Shown here piece after piece: positions 14,688 through 32,290 of a stretch of DNA of 64,000 nt. The number at the start of each line of letters is the position of its first letter. The stretch's first letter is position 1. The translations under genes and the position numbers were made by a program. The stretch spans positions 1-64,000 of the forward strand of contig JAXCGZ010007634.1 in NCBI GenBank assembly GCA_037179515.1, read 5' to 3'. Under the pieces are notes generated by a model that saw only the letters and a list, made by a program, of their open reading frames with translations, made no database searches and had not been told where the DNA came from. This DNA comes from Halocaridina rubra (Eukaryota; Arthropoda; Malacostraca; Decapoda; Atyidae).

Positions 14688-17135
14688 CATGAATCAATTT
14701 TTACCCCTACCGGGACTCGAACATAGGGCTTATGAATCCTAAGTCAAGGCGCTACCACTACACCACAGAAGGTTTAAAAGGAATCCAACCTTATAGCTTA
14801 TATTTGCTATACTTAGGAATGAACGCATTCTAACTGAATGCCACTATGTTCATATTACAGATTCCCCAACCTCACTCGTGGCTTCATTTTAGCATTTAAT
14901 TCAATTCCCAATCTCATTTGGGCCAAGAAATACAAATAAGCACATTACATATGTGAAAGCATGAATCACTTTTTACCCCGACCGGGACTCGAACCTAGGA
15001 CTTATGATTAGTAAGTCAAGGCGCTACCACCACACCACAGAAGGTTTAAAAGGAATCCAACCTTATAGCTTATATCTGCTATACTTAGGAATGAACGCAT
15101 TCTACCTGAATGCCACTATGTTCATATTACAGATTCCCCAACCTCACTCGTGGCTTCATTTTAGCATTTAATTCAATTCCCAATCTTATTCGGGCCATGA
15201 AATACAAATAAGCACATTACATATGTGAAAACATGAATCATTTTTTACCCCGATTGGGACTCGAACCTAGGACTTATGATTAGTAAGTCAAGGCGCTACC
15301 ACTACACCACAGAAGGTTTAAAAGGAATCCAACCTTATAGCTTATATCTGCTATACTTAGGAATGAACGCATTCTAACTGAATGCCACTATGTTCATATT
15401 ACAGATTCCCCAACCTCACTCGTGGCTTCATTTTATCATTTAATTCAATTCCCAATATCGTTCGGGCCATGAAATACAAATAAGCACATTGCATATGTGA
15501 AAACATGAATCATTTTCTACCCCGACCGGGACTCGAACCTAGGACTTATGATTACTAAGTCAAGGCGCTACCACTACACCACAGAAGGTTTAAAAGGAAT
15601 CCAACCTTATAGCTTATATCTGCTATACTTAGGAATGAACGCATTCTAACTGAATGCTACTATGTTCATATTACAGATTCCCCAACCTCACTCGTGGCTT
15701 CATTTTAGCATTTAATTCAATTCCCAATCTCATTCGGGCCATGAATTACAAATAAGCACAATACATATGTGAAAACATGAATCATTTCTTACCCCGACTG
15801 GGACTCGAGCCTAGGACTTATGATTACTAAGTCAAGGCGCTAAAATTACACCACAGAAGGTTTAAAAGGAATCCAACCTTATAGCTTATATCTGCTATAC
15901 TTAGGAATGAATGCATTCTAACTGAATGCCACTATGTTCATATTACAGATTCCCCAACCTCATTCGTGGCTTCATTTTAGCATTTAATTCAATTCCCAAT
16001 ATCGTTCGGGCCATGAAATACAAATAAGCACATTGCATATGTGAAAACATGAATCATTTTCTACCCCAACCGGGACTCGAACCTAGGACTTATGATTACT
16101 AAGTCAAGGCGCTACCACTACACCACAGAAGGTTTAAAAGGAATCCAACCTTATAGCTAATATCTGCTATACTTAGGAATGAACGCATTCTAACTGAATG
16201 CTACTATGTTCATATTACAGATTCCCCAACCTCACTCGTGGCTTCATTTTAGCATTTAATTCAATTCCCAATCTCATTCGGGCCATGAAATACAAATAAG
16301 CACAATACATATGTGAAAACATGAATCATTTCTTACCCCGACCGGGACTCGAGCCTAGGACTTATGATTACTAAGTCAAGGCGCTAAAATTACACCACAG
16401 AAGGTTTAAAAGGAATCCAACCTTATAGCTTATATCTGCTATACTTAGGAATGAACGCATTCTAACTGAATGCCACTATGTTCATATTACAGATTCTCCA
16501 ACCTCACTCGTGGCTTCATTTTAGCATTTAATTCAATTCCCAATCTCATTCAGGCCAAGAAATACAAATAAGCACATTACATATGTGAAAACATGAATCA
16601 TTTTTTACCCCGACCGGAACTCGAACCTAGGACTTATGATTACTAAGTCAAGGCGCTACCACTACACCACAAAAGGTTTAAAAGGAATCCAACCTTATAG
16701 CTTATATCTGCTATACTTTGGAATGAATGCATTCTAACTGAATGCTACTATGTTCATATTACAGATTCCCCAACCTCACTCGATGCTTCATTTTAGCATT
16801 TAATTCAATTCCCAATATCGTTCAGGCCATGAAATACAAATAAGCACATTACATATGTGAAAACATGAATCATTTTCTACCCCGACCGGGACTCGAACCT
16901 AGGACTTATGATTACTAAGTCAAGGCGCTACCACTACACCGCAGAAGGTTTAAAAGGAATCCAACCTTATAGCTTATATCTGCTATACTTAGGAATAAAC
17001 TCATTCTAACTGAATGCCAGTATGTTCCTATTACAGATTCCCCAACCTCACTCTTGGCTTCATTTTAGCATTTAATTCAATTCCCAATCTCATTCGGGCC
17101 ATGAAATACAAATAAGCACATTACATATGTGAAAA
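14688..17135 (-). repeat. Satellite block, mixed monomer order
   Basis: Nine monomers. The first two repeat the pair seen at 8977-9520 (the GGGCTTATGAATCC variant, then the GATTAGTAAGTC variant), followed by monomer types 13-15 and a short run of private variants. The block joins directly to the third higher-order copy at 17136. Confidence 0.8.
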
Positions 17136-20100
17136 CATGAATCATTTTTCACCCCGACCGGGACTCGAACCTAGGACTTATGATTACTAAGTCAAGGCGC
17201 TACCACTACACCACAAAAGGTTTAAAAGGAATCCAACCTTATAGCTTATATCTGCTATACTTAGGAATGAACGCATTCTAACTGAATGCCGCTATGTTCA
17301 TATTACAGATTTCCCAAACTCACTCGTGGCTTCATTTTAGCATTTAATTCAATTATCAATCTCATTCGGGCCATGAAATATAAATAAGCACATTACATAT
17401 GTGAAAACATGAATCATTTTTTACCCCGACCGGAACTCGAATCTAGCACTTTTGATTACTAAGTCAAGGCGCTACCACTACACCACAGAAGGTTTAAAGG
17501 GAATCCAAACTTATAGCTTATATCTGCTATGCTTAGGAATGAACGCATTCTAACTGAATGCCACTATGTTCATATTACAGTTTCCCCAACCTCACTCGTG
17601 GCTTCATTTTAGCATTTAATTCAATTCCCAATCTCATTCGAGCCATGAAATACAAATAAGCACATTACATATGTGAAAACATGAATCATTTTTTACACCG
17701 ACCGGTACTGGAACCTAGGACTTATGATTACTAAGTCAAGGCGCTAAAAGTACACCACAGAAGGTTTAAAAGGAATCCAACCATTTAGCTTATATCTATT
17801 ATACTTAGGAATAAACTCAATCTAACTGAAGGCTACTATGCTCATATTATAGATTCCCCAACCTCACTCGTGGCTTCATTTTAGCATTTAATTTAATTCC
17901 CAATCTCATTCGGGCGATGAAAAACAAATAAGCACATTACATATGTGAAAACATGAATCATTTTTTACCCCGACCGGGACTCGAACCTAGGACTTATGAT
18001 TACTAAGTCAAGGCGCTACCACTACACCACAGAAGGTTTAAAGGGAATCCAACCTTATAGCTTATATCTGCTATACTTAGGAATGAACACATTCTAACTG
18101 AATGCCACTATGTTCATATTACAGATTTCCCAACCTCACTCGTGGCTTCATTTTAGCATTTAATTTAATTCCCAATCTCATTCGGGCCATGAAATATAAA
18201 TAAGCACATTACATATGTGAAAACATGAATCATTTTTTACCCCGAATGGGACTCAAACCTAGGACTTATGATTACTAATTCAAGGCGCTACCAATACACC
18301 ACAGTAGGTTTAAAAGGAATCCAACCTTAAAGCTAATATCTGCTATACTTAGGAATAAACGCATTCTAACTGAATGCCACTATGTTCATATTACAGATTC
18401 CCCAACCTCACTCGTGGCTTCATTTTAGCATTTAATTCAATTCCCAATCTCATTCGAGCCATGAAATACAAATAAGCACATTACATATGTGAAAACATGA
18501 ATCATTTTTTACCCCGACCGGGACTCGAACCTCGGACTTATGATTACTAAGTCAAGGTGCTACCACTACACCACAGAAGGTTTAAAAGGAATCCAACCTT
18601 ATAGCTTATATCTGCTATACTTAGGAATGAACGCATTCTAACTGAATGCCACTATGTTCTTATTACAGATTCCCCAACCTCACTCGTGGCTTCATTTTAG
18701 CATTTAATTTAATTCCCAATCTCATTCGGGCCATGAAATACAAATAAGCACATTACATATGTGAAAACATGAATCATTTTTTACCCCGACCGGGACGCGA
18801 ACCTAGGACTTATGATTACTAAGTCAAGGTGCTACAACTACACCACAGAAGGTTTAAAAGGAATCCAACCTTATAGCTTATATCTGCTATACTTAGGAAT
18901 GAACGCATTTTAATTGAATGCCACTATGTTCATATTACAGATTCCCCAACCTCACTCGTGGCTTCATTTTAGCATGTAATTCAATTCCCAATCTCATTCG
19001 GGCCATGAAATACAAATAAGCACATTACATATGTGAAAACATGAATCATTTTTTACCCCGACCGGGACTCGAACCTAGGACTTATGATTACTAAGTCAAT
19101 GCGCTACCACTACACCACAGAAGGTTTAAAAGGAATCCAACCTTATAGCTTATATCTGCTATACTTAGGAATGAACGCATTCTAACTGAATTCCACTATG
19201 TTCATATTAAAGATTCCTAAACCTCACTCGTGGTCTCATTTTAGCATTTAATTCAATTCCCAATCTCATTCGGGCCATGAAATACAAATAAGCACATTAC
19301 ATATGTGAAAACATGAATCATTTTTTACCCCGACCGGGACTCGAACCTCGGACTTATGATTACTAAGTCAAGGCGCTACCACTACACCACAGAAGGTTTA
19401 AAAGGAATCCAACCTTATAGCTTATATCTGCTATACTTAGGAATGAACGCATTCTAACTGAATGCCACTATGTTCATATTACAGATTCGCCAGCCTCACT
19501 CGTGGCTTCATTTTAGCATTTAATTCAATTCCCAATCTCATTCGGGCCATGAAATACAAATAAGCACATTACATATGTGAAAACATGAATCATTTTTTAC
19601 CCCGACCGGGACTCGAACCTAGGACTTATGATTACTAATTCAAGGCTCTACCACTACACCACAGAAGGTTTAAAAATAATCCAACCTTATAGCTTATATC
19701 TGCTATACTTAGGAATAAACGCATTCTAACTGAATGCTACTATGTTCATATTACAGATTCCCCAACCTCACTCGTGGCTTCATTTTAGCATTTAATTCAA
19801 TTCCCAATATCGTTCGGGCCATGAAATACAAATAAGCACATTACATATGTGAAAACATGAATCATTTTCTACCCCGACCGGGACTCGAACCTTGGACTTA
19901 TGATTACTAAGTCAAGGCGCTACCACTACACCACAGAAGGTTTAAAAGGAATCCAACCTTATAGCTTATATCTGCTATACTTAGGAATGAACGCATTCTA
20001 ACTGAATGCAACTATGTTCATATTACAGATTCCCCAACCTCATTCGTGGCTTCATTTTAGCATTTAATTCAATTCCCAATATCGTTCGGGCCATGAAATA

Positions 20101-20671
20101 CAAATAAGCACATTGCATATGTGAAAACATGAATCATTTTCCACCCCGACCGGGACTCGAACCTAGGACTTATGATTACTAAGTCAAGGCGCTACCACTA
20201 CACCACAGAAGGTTTAAAAGGAATCCAACCTTATAGCTTATATCTGCTATACTTAGGAATGAACGCATTCTAACTGAATGCTACTATGTTCATATTACAG
20301 ATTCCCCAACCTCACTCGTGGCTTCATTTTAGCATTTAATTCAATTCCCAATCTCATTCGGGCCATGAAATACAAATAAGCACAATACATATGTGAAAAC
20401 ATGAATCATTTCTTACCCCGACCGGGACTCGAACCTAGGACTTATGATTACTAAGTCAAGGCTCTAAAATTACACCACAGAAGGTTTAAAAGGAATCCAA
20501 CCTTATAGCTTATATCTGCTATACTTAGGAATGAACGCATTCTAACTGAATGCCACTATGTTCATATTACAGATTCCCCAACCTCACTCGTGGCTTCATT
20601 TTAGCATGTAATTCAATTCCCAATCTCATTCGGGCCATGAAATACAAATAAGCACATTACATATGTGAAAA
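17136..20671 (-). repeat. Higher-order repeat copy 3, rearranged
   Basis: Starts with the monomer-1 variant (CATTTTTCACC, CCACAAAAGG, GCCGCTATG) and follows monomers 2 to 10 in order. Monomer 11 then joins within itself to the second half of monomer 13 (GAATGCAACTATG), followed by monomers 14 and 15. Within the last of these (about 20600) the sequence switches to the second half of monomer 7 (TTAGCATGTAATTC). These internal switches keep the 272-bp register, as expected of unequal homologous exchange. Confidence 0.85.
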
Positions 20672-21759
20672 CATGAATCATTTTTTACCCCGACCGGGAC
20701 TCAAACCTAGGACTTATGATTACTAAGTCAATGCGCTACCACTACACCACAGAAGGTTTAAAAGGAATCCAACCTTATAGCTTATATCTGCTATACTTAG
20801 GAATGAACGCATTCTAACTGAATTCCACTATGTTCATATTAAAGATTCCTAAACCTCACTCGTGGTCTCATTTTAGCATTTAATTCAATTCCCAATCTCA
20901 TTCGGGCCATGAAATACAAATAAGCACATTACATATGTGAAAACATGAATCATTTTTTACCCCGACCGGGACTCGAACCTAGGACTTATGATTACTAAGT
21001 CAAGGCGCTACCACTACACCACAGAAGGTTTAAAAGGAATCCAACCTTATAGCTTATATCTGCTATACTTAGGAATGAACGCATTCTAACTGAATGCCAC
21101 TATGTTCATATTACAGATTCGCCAGCCTCACTCGTGGCTTCATTTTAGCATTTAATTCAATTCCCAATCTCATTCGGGCCATGAAATACAAATAAGCACA
21201 TTACATATGTGAAAACATGAATCATTTTTTACCCCGACCGGGACTCGAACCTGGGACTTATGATTACTAATTCAAGGCTCTACCACTACACCACAGAAGG
21301 TTTAAAAATAATCCAACCTTATAGCTTATATCTGCTATACTTAGGAATAAACGCATTCTAACTGAATGCTACTATGTTCATATTACAGATTCCCCAACCT
21401 CACTCGTGGCTTCATTTTAGCATTTAATTCAATTCCCAATATCGTTCGGGCCATGAAATACAAATAAGCACATTACATATGTGAAAACATGAATCATTTT
21501 CTACCCCGACCGGGACTCGAACCTTGGACTTATGATTACTAAGTCAAGGCACTACCACTACACCACATAAGGTTTAAAAGGAATCCAACCTTATAGCTTA
21601 TATCTGCTATACTTAGGAATGAACGCATTCTAACTGAATGCCACTATGTTCATATTACAGATTCCCCAACCTCACTCGTGGCTTCATTTTAGCATTTAAT
21701 TCAATTCCCAATCTCATTCGAGCCATGAAATACAAATAAGCACATTACATATGTGAAAA
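20672..21759 (-). repeat. Second run of monomers 8-11
   Basis: Monomers 8, 9, 10 and 11 occur again in order (TCAATGCGCT, GCCAGCCTCAC, AAAATAATCC, CTTGGACTT with CCACATAAGG), directly after the switch in the preceding block. This duplicates the segment at about 19043-20000 only 1.6 kb away. Confidence 0.85.
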
Positions 21760-24700
21760 CATGAATCATTTTTTACCCCAATCGGGACTCGAACCTAGGA
21801 CTTATGATTACTAAGTCAAGGCGCTACCACTACACCACAGAAGGTTTAAAAGGAATCCAACCTTATAGCTTATATCTGCTATACTTAGGAATGAACGCAT
21901 TCTAACTGAATGCCACTATGTTCATATTACAGATTCCCCAACCTCACTCGTGGCTTCATTTTAGCATTTAATTCAATTCCCAATCTCATTCGGGCCATGA
22001 AATACAAATAAGCACATTACATATGTGAAAACATGAATCATTTTTTACCCCGACAGAGACTCGAACCTAGGACTTATGATTACTAAGTCAAGGCGCTACC
22101 ACTACACCACAGTAGGTTTAAAAGGAATCCAACCTTATAGCTTATATCTGCTATACTTAGGAATGAACGCATTCTAACTGAATGCCACTATGTTCATATT
22201 ACAGATTCCCCAACCTCACTTGTGGCTTCATTTTAGCATTTAATTCAATTCCCAATCTCATTCGGGCCATGAAATATAAATAAGCACATTACATATGTGA
22301 AAACATGAATCATTTTTTACCCCGACCGGGACTCGAACCTAGGACTCATGATTACTAAGTCAAGGCGCTAAAACTACACCACAGAAGGTTTAAAAGGAAT
22401 CCAACCTTATAGCTTATATCTGCTATACTTAGGAATGAACGCATTCTAACTGAATGCCACTATGTTCATATTACAGATTCCCCAACCTCACTTGAGGCTT
22501 CATTTTAGCATTTAATTCAATTCCCAATCTCTTTCGGGCCATGAAATACAAATAAGCACATTACATATGTGAAAACATGAATCACTTTTTACCCCGACCA
22601 GGACTCGAACCTAGGACTTATGATTACTAAGTCAAGGCGCTACCACTACACCACAAAAGGTTTAAAAGGAATCCAACCTTATAGCTTATATCTGCTATAC
22701 TTAGCAATGAACGCATTCTAACTGAATGCTAGTATGTTCATATTACAGATTCCCCAACCTCACTCGTGGCTTCATTTTAGCATTTAATTCAATTCCCAAT
22801 CTCATTCGGGCCATGAAATACAAATAAGCACATTACATATGTGAAAACATGAATCATTTTTTACCCCGACCGGGACTCGAACCTAGGACTTATGATTATT
22901 AAGTCAAGGCGCTACCACTACACCACAGAAGGTTTAAAAGGAATCCAACCTTATAGCTTATATCTGCTATACATAGGAATGAACGCATTCTAACTGAATG
23001 CCACTATGTTCATATTAAAGATTCCCCAACCTCACTCGTGGCCTCATTTTAGCATTTAATTCAATTCCCAATCTCATTCGGGCCATGAAATACAAATAAG
23101 CACATTACATATGTGAAAACATGAATCATTTTTTACCCCGACCGGGACTCGAACCTAGGACTCATGATTACTAAGTCAAGGCGCTAAAACTACACCACAG
23201 AAGGTTTAAAAGGAATCCAACCTTATAGCTTATATCTGCTATACTTAGGAATGAACGCATTCTAACTGAATGCCACTATGTTCATATTACAGATTCCCCA
23301 ACCTCACTTGAGGCTTCATTTTAGCATTTAATTCAATTCCCAATCTCTTTCGGGCCATGAAATACAAATAAGCACATTACATATGTGAAAACATGAATCA
23401 CTTTTTACCCCGACCAGGACTCGAACCTAGGACTTATGATTACTAAGTCAAGGCGCTACCACTACACCACAGAAGGTTTAAAAGGAATCCAACCTTATAG
23501 CTTATATCTGCTATACTTAGCAATGAACGCATTCTAACTGAATGCTAGTATGTTCATATTACAGATTCCCCAACCTCACTCGTGGCTTCATTTTAGCATT
23601 TAATTCAATTCCCAATCTCATTCGGGCCATGAAATACAAATAAGCACATTACATATGTGAAAACATGAATCATTTTTTACCCCGACCGGGACTCGAACCT
23701 AGGACTTATGATTATTAAGTCAAGGCGCTACCACTACACCACAGAAGGTTTAAAAGGAATCCAACCTTATAGCTTATATCTGCTATACATAGGAATGAAC
23801 GCATTCTAACTGAATGCCACTATGTTCATATTAAAGATTCCCCAACCTCACTCGTGGCCTCATTTTAGCATTTAATTCAATTCCCAATCTCATTCGGGCC
23901 ATGAAATACAAATAAGCACATTACATATGTGAAAACATGAATCATTTTTTACCCCGACCGGGACTCGAACCTAGGACTTATGATTACTAAGTCAAGGCAC
24001 TCCCACTACACCACAGAAGGTTTAAAAGGAATCCAACCTTATAGCTTATATCTGCTATACTTAGGAATGAACGCATTCTAACTGAATGCCACTATGTTCA
24101 TATTACAGATTCGCCAACCTCACTCGTGGCTTCATTTTAGCATTTAATTCAATTCCCAATCTCATTCGAGCCATGAAATACAAATAAGCACATTACATAT
24201 GTGAAAACATGAATCATTTTTTACCCCGACCGGGACTCGAACCTAGGACTTATGATTACTAAGTCAAGGCGCTACCACTACACCACAGAAGGTTTAAAAG
24301 GAATCCAACCTTATAGCTTATATCTGCTATACATAGGAATGAACGCATTCTAACTGAATGCCACTATGTTCATATTAAAGATTCCCCAACCTCACTCGTG
24401 GCCTCATTTTAGCATTTAATTCAATTCCCAATATCGTTCGGGCCATGAAATATAAATAAGCACATTACATATATGAAATCATGAATCATTTTCTACCCCG
24501 ACCGGGACTCGAACCTAGGACTTATGATTACTAAGTCAAGGCGCTACCACTACACCACAGAAGGTTTAAAAGGAATCCAACCTTATAGCTTATATCTGCT
24601 ATACTTAGCAATGAACGCATTCTAACTGAATGCCAGTATGTTCATATTACAGATTTCCCAACCTCACTCGTGGCTTCATTTTAGCATTTAATTCAATTCC

Positions 24701-25271
24701 CAATCTCATTCGGGCCATGAAATATAAATAAGCACATTACATATGTGAAAACATGAATCATTTTTTACCCCGACCGGAACTCGAACCTAGGACTTTTGAT
24801 TACTAAGTCAAGGCGCTACCACTACACCACAGAAGGTTTAAAAGGAATCAAAACTTATAGCTTATATCTGCTATACTTAGGAATGAACGCTTTCTAACTG
24901 AATGCCACTATGTTCATATTACAGATTCCCCAACCTCACTCTTCGCTTCATTTTAGCATTTAATTCAATTCCCAATCTCATTCGAGCCATCAAATACAAA
25001 TATGCACATTACATATGTGAAAACATGAATCATTTTTTATACCGACCGGTACTCGAACCTAGGACTTATGATTACTAAGTCAAGGCGCTACCACTACACC
25101 ACAGAAGGTTTAAAAGGAATCCAACCTTATAGCTTATATCTGCTATACTTAGGAATAAACTCATTCTAACTGAATGCCACTATGTTCATATTAAAGATTC
25201 CCCAACCTCACTCGTGGCTTCATTTTAGCATTTAATTTGATTCCCAATCTCTTTCGGGCCATGAAATACAA
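21760..25271 (-). repeat. Satellite right end, including a trimer duplication
   Basis: Thirteen monomers at the edge of the minus-strand array. 22304-23119 and 23120-23935 are direct copies of an 816-bp trimer, marked by ACTCATGATTAC, CAATGAACGC and ATACATAGG; they differ at a few bases such as CCACAAAAGG against CCACAGAAGG. The last monomer is cut at about 25271, where the orientation flips. Confidence 0.85.
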
Positions 25272-28797
<3,526 letters not shown>

Positions 28798-28818
28798 TGC
28801 TAGTAACCCAAATTTAAT

Positions 28819-31240
28819 TTTTCGAGTGACTATTCAACAGCATTACCTCAGGAGACAAGGGGGAGTTATATATTTTTTCTCCTTTTCATACTTACAATTG
28901 GGTAGGTACTTAACTAACTTCTTTTTTACACTCTTTCCTTTTCCTACCCAATAATATTGCTCAATATCTGTCTTCTGGACTTCAAATTATTAGCTTTTGT
29001 GGGGAGTTTTGTGTGTAGGCACTGTTCCTCCCCTATCTCTTCAGTTTCTGGATCAACTTCGTCTCTTTCAAATACAGAAAACAGCTGTGTGACATTCTTG
29101 TTGTCATTTCTTGTGACTTTACACTCCCTTCATCATGACCAAGCTAAGATAATTGTGACAAACATTATCATGGCTAAAACTTTAGGTTTATTTCATTTCT
29201 TTAACATATTCTTTTGGACAAATACTGTATATACTGCAGCTGGAAAGAAAAATAAAGAATCATTCAGAGATACACATCCTTTATCACCTAATATCTATCT
29301 TGGAATTCTCGAAAATCGAATACTAATCTAGTTGGCGGAGTAGGGGACAAAACAAAAATAGAATAAAATCTGCATCTCAACCGCATCTGGGCAGGTGGAA
29401 AATGACATTGACTCAAAAATATCTCTGAATAGACATTGCAACAACTACATCACCTCCCATTAAAATAACACTCATTAGGCCAGCATAAAGACATGGTGAT
29501 GCAGATGAAGAAGCCTTGCAGACTCTATCCCCATCATGCTTCCCCAACGGTCTTTCCCACTATTTCACCCATGAGAGAATCCCCCCCATTTTACCCCCGG
29601 TCAGGCATACCCATTCTCTCCCGCACTCGACGCTTTCAAAACACTCACATTCCTTTCTTTCTGTACAATTACCCTCCTCTCCATTATCTATATCCCTTCC
29701 TCCATCACTCTGAAGGAGCATGCGGTACGTTAAGTCGGCACAAAAGCCCCCCCTATCACAGCATAGTAATTCGGCTCACTTTTCCCACCTGCATAACGCA
29801 AAAATAAAAACTCATTGTATTAAACAGTAAAGATAATATTACAAAAGATTTTTATTCTTCAAAAGGATATGTTATATACGTATTTTAATATAAAAAATCA
29901 TTGGAAGAAATGTCGGTCATTCCCGTCTTTCTCTCGCTAAACATAACACCCGCGAAAAAAAGAAAGAACCTTGAAAGCAGATGTAAGGATATTTCTCACT
30001 AGAACTCTTCGCAAACACTGTCACTTTCGCTTTAAGAAATTAATATAAAAATTATTTTACACGTACATTAACAGTTTTCAGTTAAAATCAATACATTTGC
30101 CTGTTTAATAATCAACTGAGGCATTAATAAAAATACATGGAACGCCCTTCACACACAATTACTAGTTATATTATTCAAATTATAACAAAAATAGAGTTTA
30201 TTACTGCTTATAACTATTAGTACAAATTATTCATGTTAGTAATGGGTACAGAAATTCTACTTTTATTAAGTTATTGAAGCCATACTCCCTTTTATATGCG
30301 GGGTGGCCGAGTCAAAGCATCACTACAAGTATAATGGCAGAGTGTACAGACTTCAATTTCTTTTAATATTTGTACCATTACTCACTGGATACAGATCACA
30401 AGTATTTAGCTATTTTGGGATGCTGCTTAATGAACATCACGGCAACAGGCAATGGAGGAGGAAGTTCTTCTTTCTTCTTGACTCGCTGATTTTCCCGCCA
30501 ATGTCGTCCATCTCTCTTGTAAAATTGATGAATCGCCATCTTCTTGGTTAGATCCAGCAACACATAACATCTTGTAGGGGCGTTTTCTCTTAAAGCCCCA
30601 GTAACAGCGCGGCGCAATGTGATAGTGATGTACATGGAGGCCGCATAGGACAATTCTTACTACGAGGGCCTTGCCAATACGGGGTCTGGGGAGAGGAGTG
30701 ACAGGTTCTTGTAACTGGATACTGTCGGAGCTGAGGCTTTCTCCCTTGACGTCGCTGTCTCACTGCTTTTAAGCCTCTAGAAGTTTCTTAGCACTCGAAC
30801 ATTTCTTACATAAATGCTTTTTTTTATATTTGTTTTTTCTGCATTCATTATTCTTTTTTCTTGTCTCTTCGCTGTAGTAATGGCATGGATGCGCCTTAAA
30901 GCTGCCACCAGATGTCAGAGAGTGGTTTGATTGCACTATCCATATACTACAGGTAGCGAGGTCAGTAATGTAGAGATAAGCATCTTCTTCTTTAAAGTTA
31001 TTTATTAGAGTATACACTTATTTACCACCTCAGAGCTCCCATTCCTGGTAGTTCTTGTCACTCACTATTCCTGCCCCTCAGGGGGAGATTGCTAACTATG
31101 GACGTGACTTCTGCCCTCGACAAGTACTGACTCCTGACTAAAGTGACACGGGCTTTGGATGCCATCCTGTGGCGCAGGTTTTTTGGGTGCGCTCACTGCC
31201 CTTTAGTGGCTACAGGCGTTTATATCAGATGCCTTATGAC
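28819..31240 (+). repeat. Dispersed 2.4-kb repeat, copy A (LTR-element-like end)
   Basis: Matches 38886-41470 in the same orientation over its whole length, with many substitutions and small indels. Shared landmarks are TCGAG..GACTATTCAACAG at the left, GTTTCTGGATCAACTTC, GAGTCAAAGCAT, GGATACAGATCACAAGTA and, at the right, a purine run CAGGGGGAGA directly before TGCTAACTATGGACGTGAC. A purine tract followed by a TG start resembles the polypurine tract and 3' LTR start of an LTR retrotransposon. No gag or pol is visible. A non-autonomous LTR element or the non-coding 3' part of a larger one is possible. Confidence 0.65.
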
Positions 31241-31287
31241 ACATACATGCATACATACATACATACATGCATATATACATACATAGG
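31235..31287. repeat. (CATA)n microsatellite
   Basis: Imperfect CATA/CATG tetranucleotide run between copy A of the dispersed repeat and the degenerate LINE. Confidence 0.85.
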
Positions 31288-31289
31288 CT

Positions 31290-32290
31290 ATTGACAAAGT
31301 CTGGCACAAGGCTCTGTTGGCCAAACTCCCTGGTTTTGGCTTTACCCCTTCTCTCTGTTCTATGATTTCCTGCTTTTTTTTCTGACAGTTCTATATCTGT
31401 GGTTGTTGATGGTGCAACATCTAGCCCTTTCCCTGTTACCAGTGGTGTTCCACAGAGATCTATTCTTTCACCTACTCTATTCCTTCTTTTATCAACGATC
31501 TTCCTTTCTTCTACACGCCTTTGCCGACAATTCTACCCATCATTTTTCCTCTGCATTTTCTTCACAACATTCATCTGCTACTTGTAATAAGTCTGGTTTC
31601 ACTTTTTCTTCTACTCTAAACTCCAATTTACAGAGGATATCTGAAAGGGGAACCCAAAATTTAATTAAATTTAATGCCTCCAAGACACAGTTTCTGGCTA
31701 TCTCTCTATCTTCTTCTCTTCCTATTAGCCATATTGTCTTAGGAACTAACGAAATTTACTCTCTTAATTCTATTAACATATTAGGAATCCAGATAGCCTT
31801 TAACTTGTCTTGGTGGAATCACATAATCCAAACTTCTAAATCTGTATCCAAAACATTGGGGTTCTTTTCATTTTCGTCATTACTTTAATTCTTTACAGGT
31901 ACTTAAAATCTATAAATGTCTTGTCCGTCCCTGCATAGAATACTGCTCGCACATCTGAGGTGCTTTTGTTTATACTTTTCTCCTTATTACGGTTGAATCT
32001 AAGGCAGTCAGACTCATTAATGACCCTTCTCTTACTTCTAATCTTGATTCTCTTTTTCTTCGTCGTAAGATATCATCCCTTTCTCTTTTCTATTGCTACT
32101 GCTTCCATTGCTGTTCTGATGAGCTGACGAGTTGCATCCCTCTCCCACTGCTGAAGCCACGTAACACTTGCCAAGCAGCCTCGTCTCACAGGTACTGTGT
32201 GGAGATTTGCAGCTCACAGATTGGTCGGTGCAGCAACTGCTTCTTCTCATCTACCTTCAACCTCTGGAGCTCTCTTCCTCTGTTGTATAG
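31290..32290 (+). pseudogene. Degenerate non-LTR retrotransposon reverse transcriptase
   Basis: Translation across frames gives LINE reverse-transcriptase motifs in order. AIDKVWHKALLAKLPGFGF stands at the catalytic block A position. Then come SGVPQRSILSPTLF (usual form SGVPQGSVLSPxLF), AFADNSTHH in place of the FADD box, and NASKTQFL. The thumb and C-terminal part (LVRPCIEYCSHIWG, LINDPSLTSNLDSLFLRRK, FNLWSSLPL) follows. At least three frame changes and stops break it (for example near 31500, 31590 and 31890), and the second catalytic Asp of FADD is gone, so it is dead. Only the 3' part of the element is present: no endonuclease is seen. It looks jockey/CR1-like; the clade is not certain. 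Its 5' end coincides with the (CATA)n run. Confidence 0.82.

Larger units (their letters stand above)
1..25271 (-). repeat. tRNA-derived 272-bp satellite array, main block
   Basis: About 93 consecutive monomers with a period of 272 bp (the CATGAATCATTTTTTACC landmark recurs at 1, 273, 545, 817, 1089 and so on). Each monomer has a 70-nt tRNA-like part read on the minus strand and about 200 bp of spacer that is unlike any coding sequence. Typical monomers differ from each other by a few percent; the period is held almost perfectly, with rare 1-2 base indels (for example a TG loss near 13320). The array runs off the left edge of the window, so its full length is unknown. It has a satellite organisation with a SINE-like head (a Pol III promoter). 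It is not coding: the few short open frames in it are chance. Confidence 0.95.

Noticed and set aside
1..25271. CRISPR-like array of repeats and spacers
   Set aside because: Repeat and spacer are both conserved between units, the unit is 272 bp, and the sequence context is eukaryotic. It is a satellite.
28957..29331. Conserved small protein in both copies of the 2.4-kb repeat (with 39023-39388)
   Set aside because: Both copies are open for about 120 codons and share a 3-base indel. However, roughly 30 of about 103 aligned residues differ, most substitutions change the amino acid, and no motif is seen. Chance openness is the better explanation.
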